From Apiospora phragmitis (Eukaryota > Ascomycota > Sordariomycetes > Amphisphaeriales > Apiosporaceae), in assembly GCA_038363925.1 (NCBI GenBank), contig JAQQWL010000009.1, forward strand, positions 2,108,001 to 2,172,000: 64,000 nt of DNA, given 5' to 3'. Below the pieces are notes generated by a model. That model was given only the letters and a program-made list of their open reading frames with translations. It was not told the DNA's origin and made no database searches. This document shows, one piece after another, positions 24,203-40,364 of the stretch. The translations under genes and the position numbers were made by a program. Each line of letters begins with the position of its first letter. Position 1 is the first letter of the stretch.

Positions 24203-27200
24203 ACGACGTCTATGGGTTATATCCACAAATGTTCCGAAATAAAAGCAATCGCACACGAGAAGAATCAGAAGCACCGTCCCGTTGATGGTGATAATCGCGG
24301 ATCCCTAGTCGGCACCCGTCCCGGTTAAAACCTCAGGTTCATGGCACCCAGAGCCTCACAGATAAGCTTAATTTTCCATGGGATTCGGAATCGGAATCTT
24401 GAGGTGAACGCTCCCCCCGGCTCATGACTCGTACGTATTGTATTGTAATTATTCATTCGTCAGTCCGGCTATCACTTACCACTCAAAGGCAAGACGGCCT
24501 CTCCTTCTTTCAGCTATCATCATCACCCTCCAATTTATCGTCCTCATCCGCCGCATTTCGCCGTTGGTATGTGCTACATCTTGCTTCTCCACAGTGCGCT
24601 TAGCGGTCCGCTGACTAAGGCACAAACCATGCGTTTTTGCTCGACCTCGAAATTCCGAGGTGACGGATGATGGGCTTTTGCTCTAATGACCTTTTTTCCC
24701 ACGAAGAAAAGGAACTTCTTCCCGAACAAAAGGATGGGCGGCATGGCGCCCTTGTGCATGCAACCATATCGTAGATGATCTCCATCTTGGTGGTTTTGCA
24801 TTTGTCATTTGCAGGCGTCATGAATTGCGAACCACGTTTTGTGACCCCCCCAGACAAAGCGATGGGTCTGGCAGTCTGGCTCCGGGGTGTGGCTCTAATA
24901 ATGGGTCGCATGTCCCAGACAGCTTGCGTGGCCTTCTCTCGCTTTTACGAAAAGGCTTGCGTGTTTTCAGCCAATTATCATCCGCTTCCCCAACAATCCA
25001 ACGACTCAGATTGGCCCATCTGCCTAGGCCCTTGCCTATTCTGTACAGTAGTGTCCCGTAGAGCCTAGATCGCCACAGCCAGAGACCATTGCACCTGCAC
25101 AAGTCACGCGAATAGCTTCTTCAGTGCTGTTAACGGGGCCATGAACAGTAGTCCTCATCTCCTCGAGTCAAGCGGTATGCAGCGCTTTGCTGGCTCCGGT
25201 TCAACAGGCCCCCTTTGCGATTGTCCATCTTCTGTTTAACCATCTTGCTGGGGATGTCATCTAGGTATGTAGTTACAATATTGATATCCGTCGGGGAATA
25301 CTCCGTACTACGTCGTTGAATGCTACTACGTACATGGATGCATGGACATCTACATAGCTCACGTCGGCAGAGCCTCCAGATGGACTTCGCAGATCACAAC
25401 AGCTGGGCTACGGTCAGGTCAGGATGTAGGGATGCTTACCACCATGAGGCCCGACTCTCGCTGACTGACTGAATAGGCCACGAAACTAGTCTGACCACGA
25501 TACGTAGCCGCAAAGCGCGGCCCGGCCACAACCGCTGCTCAGCTTCTCGATCGTACATCTTTCCCCTCTCCCTTCTAGTCATAGATTTTACCATCCATCT
25601 AAAGTATGCGCTCTCTACCCGTGGTGACAATAACGCATCTACGCAATTCACCGCCTATCTTCCAATTCGGGTTTTCAGCAAACGTGTGAAGTGTGACTGC
25701 GCTTATCACCAAACTTTCGGGACGCGCGTCTCTTTCTTTCTTGAACCTGATGGGATTGGACGGAGCTACCCTGCAGTCGGATCGTCTAGAGGGGTCTTTG
25801 CTGATCAATTCGCAACAGCCCGGCCACAAACAAGCGTCAGGCCATATTCAGCTACTGCACCGCACCGCCTTTTGATTGTAGAACAAAATGTGTGGTAACG
25901 ACGTATTGTGACGAACAGCTTTCAGGTTGACTTTGATGGGCCGTTCCTTTCTTCACCAACTGCCACGACTATAGGTAGGTTAGCGACTCTATCGACGCTC
26001 TCGTAGAGGGCCGAGGCAGGGATGTATGCGTCTATCACGGTCTTCAACGACAGTCAACTACACTGGCATGTACCAGCTAGTCATATTTTAATAAACTTCG
26101 ACGACCCACCCCCATATCCTGGGTGAGTCAGCGTTGCCATGTTCGAGACCCCAGGGCCACATCACCACGGGCACCGGGACACCCCGCGCCCTCAGTGATG
26201 CTTGGGTATTCAAACCGCTCCCTAGCAAGACGGTGGGTAACAAGAGTCCAGGCCGACAGGCACTGCGGAAAGTGCCGTCTGGGGTTGGTTAGCCTACATC
26301 TTGTCCGGCTATCGTCGCTTGGGCCATTCGCTACCTAGTAAGCACGTGTACCGTAGCCATTGAGCCATTTGCCAGCCGTCGAGTTCATCACAAGTTGTCC
26401 TGGAGAGGATCTTTATTTTGACTACCCAAAGGACTGACAGTTGCCAATTCGTGTTGGAATAAGTTCGGCGATGCAAACTGGCAATCTGTGAGACGAGTCA
26501 TGACAATCTGCCCTGGGAGTCTGGAGCGTTCTCCTCATTGGAAACGTGCAGGGTACGTCATCAAGGTGGCATAAGGAACGGGGGCCCCCAGTCAGGGGTG
26601 CTCACCAGTCAGCATTGGCGGAGACATCTACTTTCGAGCGACGACATGCGTGGATTAATCAGCGATCCGCGTCATTGTATTGGCTACAGCAAGGACAGCA
26701 AGTTTCCCCGCGATGTCCAATATCTCGCAAGGGTTGCGAACACTTCCTGGGTGGAAGCCACCTAGCAAGTCACCCCTTCGTTCCTGGCCTTCGGGTGCCC
26801 ACTCCAGCCTTGGGACTTGGCCGCGCGTCACAAGTATCATGCTCACGCAAATGTCGCTCCCTGGCGTTCCCGATGGCTTCAATCCGGGGTGCACACCATC
26901 ACCTCACCTAACTTCTGCCTTTACTCCCATTTGCTACTACATATCTAATCAGTGGGCAAACAGAACTGGTCAAATCCGAATGAGTAGCAAGAGATCATGC
27001 AAGAGGATGACGAACAGGGTATTCAAATGACGCCACCAGCCTGCCCTGTCAGAGTGAGCTGCTGCGTAAGCGTTCCTCTTCCTGACCATTCTTCAACAAT
27101 GTCCTCCGTGAGAAAGGACTGGTTTCGGCCGAGACCAACGAACAGGATTCCCGTAATTTGCCATGATAATTGGGATATGAAGTGAATATAGTTCTCATCA

Positions 27201-27680
27201 GGCGGTGAGAAGGGTGAGTCTCCCGATGCCACAAGCACGCTCGTCAGCAAAACTCGTCTGGCCCGGGGTCGGAAGTGGTTGCGTGTTCGCATGAATTTTC
27301 ACACTCGGGCAAGAAATCTAGGCTGGCCCACGAGCGTGGTTACGTATTGCGCGATATCTTCACCTATCCGCTGACACAAAACCAGCAGATGTTAGTCTGG
27401 ATTTTCTGGCTTGCGCGGAAGCCTCGTCAGCATTCTTCGCATTTCTGAATAGGGGTGTCTTTCCAAGGCTCTAGAACGCAACAACAACATATGTGAATTG
27501 CTAGCGAACTGCGAGGATGTACGCGTGGATACTGTTACCATAGACATAAGGGTTGCGAGACCGAACTACTATCACCAGTTCATCCAAGGGAATTCCATAT
27601 TGTGACATTACAGCCAACAAGGAAGTGTCCATATGGCTGACTCGCCCTTGCGAGGTGAGTCGACAGTTACAGCGAGATTA

Positions 27681-28629
27681 CTACCACGGCACAGTCTCGT
27701 AATCAGCCTCGCCCTTAAACTGGGTATGTGTACCGCTCTCGCCATCCTTCCCAAGGAGCATCAGTCTCACTGCATTCACCGGCCCCTCTTCGAGCGGTCC
27801 TGGCACCTGGCCATACGGGTTGTGCCCAAAATGGTTCAGCTTCGTCGCCTGCATAAAATTGAATCAGTGCACTGTGATTGCTTCTCGGCTCCTGAAGAGG
27901 AAGAAAAGGGCCGGTGAGGCAAAGGACAGACAGTGCACAATGACCCGGAACCCAGGACTGCAGGCGTTGATCTTCCACTGCGGAAAACGGTGATAGTAGC
28001 AAAACATCAGCATATTAAGCCCGGCTTTGCTGACGCTGTACGCCGGGAAGTCTTGCGTCAGGCCCACGCGGTCGTGGGTGATGAGCATGCTGGAAGCGCC
28101 GGTGCTCATGAAGACGACGCGAGGGTTGTCTGCCTTGGAAAGAGGGACGAAGTGCTCGACGGTCGCCGCGGCCCCGGCGACGTTGGTCTTCGTCGCCAGC
28201 ATGATGAGGTCGCCCAAGGACATGGCGCTGCGGTCTGGGTAATCAATGTCCGGTGCGATGCCGGCCTGAGCACGCACGCGCTACGGCATCAGTAACGGAC
28301 CGTCAAGACACGCAATGGAACCTGGCTGGCATGGTGCGTGGGCTCACATTCACCAGAAGTACGTCGACCTTCTCGTGTCTCTCGGCGATGGTCGCAGCAG
28401 CCTGGGCTACCGAGTCCTCGCTGGTGACGTCCAGTTGGACAGACTCGACACCCTGGTGACCATCCGCTTTTAGGGCGCGGATGACATCTTCTCCTTTCGC
28501 AAGAGTACGACTTCCTATCACGACATGGACTCGGCCGCCATGCTCTCGTAGAAGCTTCTTGCCACACTCGAAGCCGAGGCCCGTGTTGCCACCGGTGATG
28601 AGTGCCACTTCCTTGGTCAATGCTGCCAT
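27681..28629 (-). CDS. Short-chain dehydrogenase/reductase (classical SDR)
   Basis: An NAD(P)-dependent oxidoreductase of the classical SDR family; substrate unknown. Three exons keep frame: 28629-28348, 28265-27945 and 27848-27681, giving 256 residues, the usual SDR length. Introns are 28347-28266 (GTGAGC..CAG) and 27944-27849 (donor GTCATT, weak, but the joined protein reads naturally). Visible motifs are the cofactor loop TGGNTGLG (about 12-19), LDVTSED for the Asp after the third strand, the NAG-type turn at LLVNAGIA created exactly by splicing, a Ser in VFMSTGASS, and the YSVSK catalytic pair (Tyr170, Lys174). The C-terminus ends ADYETVPW. It is transcribed away from a P450 gene about 1 kb upstream, so the two may share a promoter region and a pathway; this is inferred. 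Confidence 0.88.
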
Positions 28630-29675
28630 GTTCGTTTCTCAGGAGGGGGTTGAGGCTCTGGTTGGTCTTGTCACAGAGCAGCAACATCGTCCCAGCAGGA
28701 GAACGCCCATTTTATAAAGATTGGTTTGATTCCTGGAATCTGCGGCAAGATGGTGTCACACTACATTCATTCCTCTCCGGATTAATAGGTAGGTAGGTTC
28801 GTGGGGATAATGGTCTTAAGCTGTCGGATTTGAATCCGGAATTAAGCCTGGCCCGATGGCAGACGTCAAATTGCCAAGCCAGTGATTTTAGCTCTCGCAT
28901 CCATCACTATGTCCTTCCTCAACGCACATTAACCGGTCCCGCGTTGATGTTCTGATCTGTAGTTGACTGAACTACCCCTCTGTATGTGCACACTGTCAAC
29001 ACCCACTCGACATGTTTGTTATATATGCCAGATCACATGTATTCGTGATAGTGATAGACTCTATTGGGCGACCCCCAACCCGGAAAAAATAACATACGAA
29101 TGAAGGTTCTAAGGCAAGCCAGAAACTTGGACATTGGTGTCATGGCGTTTGCAGGATTGAAGAGTCGCAGGGGCCAGTGTAACTACCACCCAAGCTCGAC
29201 GCCTCAAAAGCCGACTCCGCATTACCGCTGTGAAGATCAACATAACCGATATACGGCTACATGCGTGCACGCCCCTTGAGGGCTGCTCGACTAGTTCATG
29301 GAGTGTAGAAGGGTGGCCGCTTTTCTAGTAGATCGCGGGATCATCGTCGTAGGCCGCATAAGTACCGTATCACAGCTGGAGATGCGCGGTGCTCCAGTGG
29401 CATGCGAGTTTTCGTCAAGCATTGATTGGTTGCCGCAATGAGACAAAAAGCAATCCACCAGTCTACTGTGACGTATATGGCGCCACCAGCGACAATGGGA
29501 GGAGAAAAGCATGGTGTTCAATTTAAGAAACCCAACCTGCCAGGCCAGGAGACGGCCAGCATACTGGACCTTTCCGCATCGTTACGAGGCTCTGGTCTGT
29601 CTAGAAACATAACGAGACAGAAACAAAGCCCTCGAAGATCCAATACCCTAGCACACATCACGTCGGGTGGCAGAC
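28630..29675. promoter_or_regulatory. Bidirectional promoter region between SDR and P450
   Basis: This 1.05-kb gap between two divergently transcribed oxidoreductase genes must hold both promoters. A TAGGTAGGT run lies near 28788-28798. I see no unmistakable TATA box or known regulator site. Confidence 0.5.
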
Positions 29676-31064
29676 ATGTCTCTCCCAATACCTCAGCCCC
29701 CTGGAATCCCGATCTTGGGAAATATATTTGATGTGGACTCGAGCAATACCTGGGCGTCGCTCAAGAAGCTGTCGGAAAAGTACGGAGAGATTTTCCAGAT
29801 CAAAGTCCTCGGTCATCCCATCGTCTTCGTTGCAGGTGCCGCATTGGCCGAAGAACTGTGCGATGAGAAGAGGTTTCGCAAGTATGTTGGGGGCCCCATT
29901 GTTGAAATCCGCCAGGCTGTCCACGATGCTTTGTTCACAGCCTTCGATCACGAGGAGAGCTGGGGCATCGCGCATCGCATCATCGCGCCCAACCTATCGC
30001 CCACCTCCATCGCGGAAAGGTTCCCTGAAATGAGCGAGACAACGGACGAGCTGATTGCGAAATGGCACAATCTCGGAGCCAACAATAACGTGGTCTCTGT
30101 GCTTTCGGAGCTTAACAGGCTCAACCTGGAAGCTACCACGTTGACCCTGTTCGGGAAGAAACTGGGCTGTCTGACCGGCAAGGAACACCCCATGATCCAG
30201 GCGATGGACGTCTCGACAGGAGAGGCGATGAGACGGCCCACCCGGCCCTGGCTGCTCAACTGGCTCATCTATGGGCGGACGTTCCAACGGGGTATCGACA
30301 CGATGCGCGCGTATGGCGATGCTCTTGTGAAGCATCGCAAGATGAACCCCACTGACAGGCAAGATCTGCTCGCAGCCATGATGAACGCGAAGGATCCCCA
30401 GACGGGGAAGCAGCTCACAAGCTCCCAAGTCGTCGACGAGATAGTGTCGATGCCTATCGGCAGCAGCACCGCGCCGGCGCTGCTGAGCACGGCGGTCTAC
30501 TTCCTGGTCAACAACCCCGCTGTGATCGCGGCCGCCCGCCGAGAGATCGACGAGGTTGTGGGAATCGGCCAGGCGCTGAAGTACACGTACCTCGCCCACC
30601 TAGAGTACATGGAGGGCATCGTACGGGAATCGCTGCGCCTCTCGTTTGCGGCCCCCGGGTTCAACATCGAGCCGTTGCCCCGCAGCAACACAGACGACAA
30701 GAGCCCCGTGCTGCTCGCCGGTGGGAAGTACGCCATCGCCCCCTCGCAGCCCGTCATCATCGTGCTGGCGGGGGTCAACCGCGATCCCACCGTCTTCTCG
30801 GACCCGCTGGAGTTCAAGCCTGAGCGCATGACCGGCCAGTCTTTCGCAAAGCTGCCGGAGGGGGTGAAGAAGTGGTTCGGGAACGGGAAGCGGGAGTGCA
30901 TTGGCAAGCACTACGCATGGCTGTGGAACATGGTGGTCTTGACCAAGCTGATTAGGGAGGTGGACTTCGAGGCTGTCGACTCTGGGTACGAGTTGGCGCA
31001 GGACGGGCATTTCAACCTCAGGCCCGTGGATTTCCAGGTCAAGGTCCAACCAAGGGGTGTATGA
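29676..31064 (+). CDS. Cytochrome P450, CYP505-like haem domain without reductase
   Basis: A haem-thiolate monooxygenase related to the fatty-acid hydroxylase haem domain of CYP505/P450-BM3, but ending after the haem domain, so it would need a separate CPR. The 462-residue frame is intron-free; ATG 29676 gives MSLPIPQPPGIPILGN, a Pro-rich start with no membrane anchor. Seen: W96-x3-H100 region after FDHEE, ExxR as ESLR (318-321), PERM (382-385) and the haem loop FGNGKRECIG (401-410, ligand Cys408). The I-helix segment reads PIGSSTAP (about 260-267): Gly and Thr are kept but the acidic residue usual before the Thr is Ser, as in some related fungal P450s. Its divergent SDR neighbour suggests a small oxidative pathway. 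Substrate unknown. Confidence 0.92.
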   Translation: MSLPIPQPPGIPILGNIFDVDSSNTWASLKKLSEKYGEIFQIKVLGHPIVFVAGAALAEELCDEKRFRKYVGGPIVEIRQAVHDALFTAFDHEESWGIAHRIIAPNLSPTSIAERFPEMSETTDELIAKWHNLGANNNVVSVLSELNRLNLEATTLTLFGKKLGCLTGKEHPMIQAMDVSTGEAMRRPTRPWLLNWLIYGRTFQRGIDTMRAYGDALVKHRKMNPTDRQDLLAAMMNAKDPQTGKQLTSSQVVDEIVSMPIGSSTAPALLSTAVYFLVNNPAVIAAARREIDEVVGIGQALKYTYLAHLEYMEGIVRESLRLSFAAPGFNIEPLPRSNTDDKSPVLLAGGKYAIAPSQPVIIVLAGVNRDPTVFSDPLEFKPERMTGQSFAKLPEGVKKWFGNGKRECIGKHYAWLWNMVVLTKLIREVDFEAVDSGYELAQDGHFNLRPVDFQVKVQPRGV

Positions 31065-34596
<3,532 letters not shown>

Positions 34597-35440
34597 GCGA
34601 TGAAGCAGGTGCATGGAGTGAAGAGTTTCAGGTTGCAGCCGAACCTTCTTTAGCATAGGGTACTCGGTGTATCGCCCGCACTGGAACAGCTTGTACTCGT
34701 CGAGCTGGAGGGCATTAGATGAGTCTCATGAATTCAGACAAACGCCCTGCTATGACCGGCAAAAGAGTTGCCAACCTTGCCACGAGCATACCTTAAGTGA
34801 GAATAATAATCAAAAATATGATATGTACAGAAAGCACCTTTAAGAATGACCCACGATGTTTGGGCCAGGCAAACGAGGTTTCCTATATGCGGGATACGCC
34901 CCCAACTTGGAGAGGGGATATCTCTTCACAAATAGCGAACATAGAGGACGTTGATTTTGATTTCTTCGTTTTATTCTGATCGAATTGTAAGTGAATGCAT
35001 ATATAACCAGTTACCTTGGCAGCCATTAGCCTATATATCTACAGAGTGGTGTACCTCCTCTTGAAATAGCGATGGCCCGATAATCCATTCATGCGCGTCG
35101 GGACCAGACGTGGTGGTGGTTCCAGTGTAGACGACATCTAACCTACAAGTGTGTGGCCAGCAATTTGTGTCAATTCCAGCCCCACTCATATTTTCCCTCA
35201 AAAGGGCTTATCATTCCGCCGAAGTCCTTATCTCAACTTTAGGGTCAGAAACCCCACTGCACATTTCGCACTGCATTTTTCCGTCCTTGCCCGATTCTGC
35301 TGCAGCAGGTAATCCAATCGACTTTTGCTTGAGCGAGACAAAAGTAGAAGATATTACGACGGCCCAGGAAGGAACTATTCCCACCGTACGACCAATACCC
35401 AACAGACCCTTAGAATCCTCTCCTCAAGACCAGATTCATC
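34597..35440. promoter_or_regulatory. SEC23-RPL12 intergenic region, RPL12 promoter
   Basis: These 844 bp end at the RPL12 start. TTTAGGGTC at 35238-35246 resembles the telobox-like element often found near ribosomal protein genes in fungi (a weak match). No other gene is seen. Confidence 0.4.
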
Positions 35441-36250
<810 letters not shown>

Positions 36251-39200
36251 ACGCAACGAATGGATACGGAACGATAATGGATGGCCAAACAGGATTTCTC
36301 TTTACGCATGTTATTAGGAGTTTAGGGAATGGCTTTGCAAACAAGCGCTGCCAAACAGCCAACCAACAAAATATATGATCACGAAGATCAAAAAAGTAAA
36401 GTCACTTCTCCATCGTTCCCGCCGGAATAGTGACCCGTCCAGCTCGAAAGACTCTGCATCTTGGTTGTCTATTGTGCCGACCTGCCTCGGTTGCGTTCTG
36501 ACTGCGCAAGTCATTCAACCCAATAACACGACATTGTCAGGCTGCGATTCCTACGTCATCGCTCAGTGCTACAAACTCGTTTGAGCTCTTGGTCGCAATG
36601 GGTGTCCGTTAACGGACATGGCAGTCGAGGAATGCTCTGGATAGTAAATACGCTAAAAGAAACGTACTCATCCACAATGCTGTAACATGTTCATTTTGCC
36701 TTCGTAGCTACTGCTAGTTATCAGTAAAGACTTTTCGAGAACTTATGTAAAATCTTGGATTGCCTATTCAGAAGAAACGCCGAAATTTATATATTTCCGA
36801 TGCGTACGGAGCATCAGGGATGAGGATAGCCCAAATAAGGAGAACAGAGCCCGGAGGTCCTATATGGATATCAGTTAGGCCATGTCATTTGTTTGAACCA
36901 ATATGGACGCCTCTCAAACCATAGGACTCATAAGAAGGGCATTGTCATCTTGTATTGAAGAGGCAAGGGGAAGGGGACCGTTGCAATGATGGATGTCGAG
37001 AAAGACGAAGAAGACTCGTCTTCTTCTACTGCTCTACAGCGACACCACCGTTGCGAGCGAGCAACGGAGACCTAGAGATGATGCTTCCGTAGCTGATGGC
37101 AGGCATTGCATCAACTTCCTATGGCTCCTTGGCAACCTACGTATCAGGCCTGTTCCCGTGTTAGACCAAGCACATGGATTCATTTGGCTGCACCTTCTCT
37201 TCATGTTGTTACCCTCCACCTCCAGCAGACTGAGAATCAAGGCTGGCCGTGCAGGCATGCAAGGAGGAAGGAAGTGCGGGAAGATGAAATAAAGAGTTGT
37301 TTGCTAGGCTGCTACAAACTTCGGGGTTTGATGGGGCTGGTACGGGAGCGGGAGGCTCAATCGGTCCATGGCCGTTAGACACTCACATGTAGTCACGTCG
37401 AGAGATACCCGTTCAATGTTTGTAGAATAAGTAATACGAATGTCATGCTTGAATACCTACAGTAAAGCCAGCAGAATGCAGGAGTTGCGGCCAGATGCTG
37501 ATCGGCACCACTTACAACACACTAGTGACTCCCATATTGACTCTGCCTCTGCCGGCGGAGCCGGTGTAGGGCAATGTCCTCTTTGTTCCCTTCTCAAAGC
37601 ATTCATAACCGATGGAGCCGCGGATCAAGACTTGTTTGCGTTGTTCTGGGGTTATGGTATCAGCACTCATGTAATGTGCAATGTAGGTAGACATACGCCA
37701 GTGCTAGCCGCCAGAAGAGCTAGAAAGTGTGACGATGTGACGAGATTAGCGAACATATTCTGCTAAAAATAATCATGTTGCTCTTGTTCCGCAGTTGCAC
37801 ACCCGGAAGCAGAGACTTGTTATGCATTGCATCTGCTTATGCCTGGCCTGGCTGCCGCCTTTCCACATCGGTTTGGCAGCCAAGAATCGAATCCTTGGGC
37901 AATGCATACTGGGTGCTGCATCTGACATGGGTACGCAATACCGCCTATGCATTTGACCCCTCCAAGTCACACACCATACACCACACACCTTCACCGTTGA
38001 CATGACACATGCATGCATGCATAACCCGCCCGGCTAGGCGCAGAGGAGCATGACAAACAAGTACAAATACTGATTGAAAGGTGATATTATTTCCTCCTCT
38101 CTTGCTTCGAATGCCCTGTGCCCTAACCTCCACCACTTGGTAATTGTACCAAATGTGATTAAGTAGGTTCCAGTCATATGAGACAGACAGACGACTGGGA
38201 CGACATTCAGCCCACGAACCAAGGGAACGGAACCACTAGAGGATCCTGGCGGGAGATGCCCGTAGGTACGGACTCCACGCCCCCTCGCTCGTCATTTTGG
38301 TACTGGAACGTACCCACCAGCCAGACCCATCAATATCTGTATTGATCAATCGCTTTTACAACCTACCTACACACGCATGGGCTGGCGCGTTATATCGTAA
38401 TTGGATGAGGGGGGCCGAGTCAACTCCCTCTTCTACAGGCTTCGGTCAATGTATATAACTCTAATAAATTCCGGGGGAAACGGACGAGTCATTCATGAGG
38501 ACCTCGATTAATGATACCTAGCGTGTGGCTGTTCAGTCAGCCGGGTGGGTGGAGACGGACAAGTAGACCTTCTTTCTCAAACAGTCTGCCAGATTCTGTA
38601 AGCACGAGACGCGAGGTAAGGCAAGGCGAGGTAAGGCGTGCATCTCTACCTGCTCTACAATGATGCGTCGATATTCTTCTCAATCTACAAAGACTCGGTT
38701 TGCTAATTCGATGTCTGTCCAAAGCGGTGTGGACGGCTAGAAATACATATGTAACGAGTATATTACATGGAATTAAATCTTTCAAGGCGGCCGTTCGGCT
38801 GGCGGCTTATTACATTACATGTACCTAGGTGATCAAGGGCGGAGTCGTCTGTCTACTATGTGTCAAGTTGCTTGCTGTTCCCTGGTGTCAGCATACCCAT
38901 CACTCATCACTCATGGATGTCAGAAAAAGCAGCCAGGGCAGAGAACGTCATACGCTTTTACAGGTACATAGAGTTCAGGTCGATCATCATCGGCTGCTTC
39001 GCTGTCAAACTAGAACGTGTTATGGCCCTGTTTTTTGGTGATACGCCCGGCGAATAAACAGCCAATATTCCTTCTCCTTCTAGGTTAGGTAGGCTCTGAA
39101 GTTGAAGTTCGACATGATCAATGTCGGGCAGTCGTCGAATCTGATAAATCACGTCAACGGCCCAAATACATCCATCGATCGGCGTGGACGCGGAGGTACT

Positions 39201-40364
39201 TCGCATGCATCTGCACAAATCAGACTTTCAATCAATCAATCAATTAACCCAAGGATGCACACCTCGACGACGCATCCCACCCTCTAAAGATTACTCGGGG
39301 GGGGTGCTTCGCTGTGCTGGCTGGCGTGGCGCCCGCTCCGAGTGGACACAGGTTTTGGCCCATTCCATCCATGCTGCACGCCTCGCCTGACTCTTCCATC
39401 CATTGATTGACGCTGGCCTCGCAAAAGTCCATGTTGTTCTTCCAATCTTCCCCACGCCCTTAAAGTACCTTAGCCTCCAACTTTATTTCTCGCACCTGCT
39501 GGTAGCGGGCTTGTCTCCATATTGCAACGTTAGGTACAGAAACGGGCCTATCTGCCCTAGCAGCTTGCCTACGAACAACCCGCTGTCTGTCCACTATTTC
39601 CAAACTAAACTTTTGGCCTACCTATTCCCTTAGGTAAACCTACTCCATTTCAATTTACATAAGTAAACCGCCTATCCAAACCGTCGCGTCGGCTTTGGCA
39701 TCACGTCTATCCTTTTTCATTGAACTTCTCCTCTCGGTGGGAGAACCCGACCAAAGACCGGCTACCACCCTCTTTGTCCTTTCCTTGCCGCCAGCCCGGT
39801 CTCGCGATACACAGAAATCCTCGTCCACAGTGGGTGCATTGCGCTCTGCCCTGCCTCCTTCAACCCCCACCACTCCGCCTACCCGGCGTCACTGTTGTCC
39901 CTGAACCCCTCCGTCTCTTCTAACTGGCCCTCGCAAGGCACAACGGAGGGCAGGGACAACCTGTTGACGAACCATAACCGCCAGGGGGATTTACCGACGG
40001 AGGAGATTGCGACAAGGATTCTCTAGGTGCTATTAGACGGGTGCGACGGCCACGCAAGCAGCCCCCATATACACCCCCAACCCGACGTCAGCAACTCTCC
40101 GATCAAGCCTGACAAGTCAGCTTCGGTCTCCGATCGTTATTCGCCCTCCTCCCTGGGTTGGTACTGGTATCGCTACCGAACGTGCCTTCCAGCCTCCAGA
40201 TGCATATCGTCCAGTTCGCGTCAGCCATGCCTCAATGAGCGGGCGACGACGGTCCTGCTTCCGACTCGTTCCCATCGTATCGTACTGTGTTCGCATACGC
40301 TCCTTCCCCCATCACTAACACTCAAGACCTCGGCCAACACGGGGTTAATATTAGATTCTTTCAA
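36251..40364. other. 4.1-kb region without a recognisable gene
   Basis: It holds the RPL12 3' end and the leader of the GT41 gene. Frames are short and match nothing I know. Several ACCTA/TAGGT runs occur (38360, 39085) and an alternating GCATGC palindrome lies near 38005. The last 700 bp are pyrimidine-rich with many short upstream frames, consistent with a long leader for the GT41 gene. Confidence 0.5.

Larger units (their letters stand above)
21937..27680. other. 5.7-kb region without a recognisable gene
   Basis: The left end must include the png1 promoter. The rest has only short overlapping frames with no family resemblance. It contains a (GT)11 microsatellite at 22569-22590, ACACG-type repeats near 22920, and a perfect 15-bp inverted repeat at 24071-24085/24188-24202. 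Confidence 0.5.
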
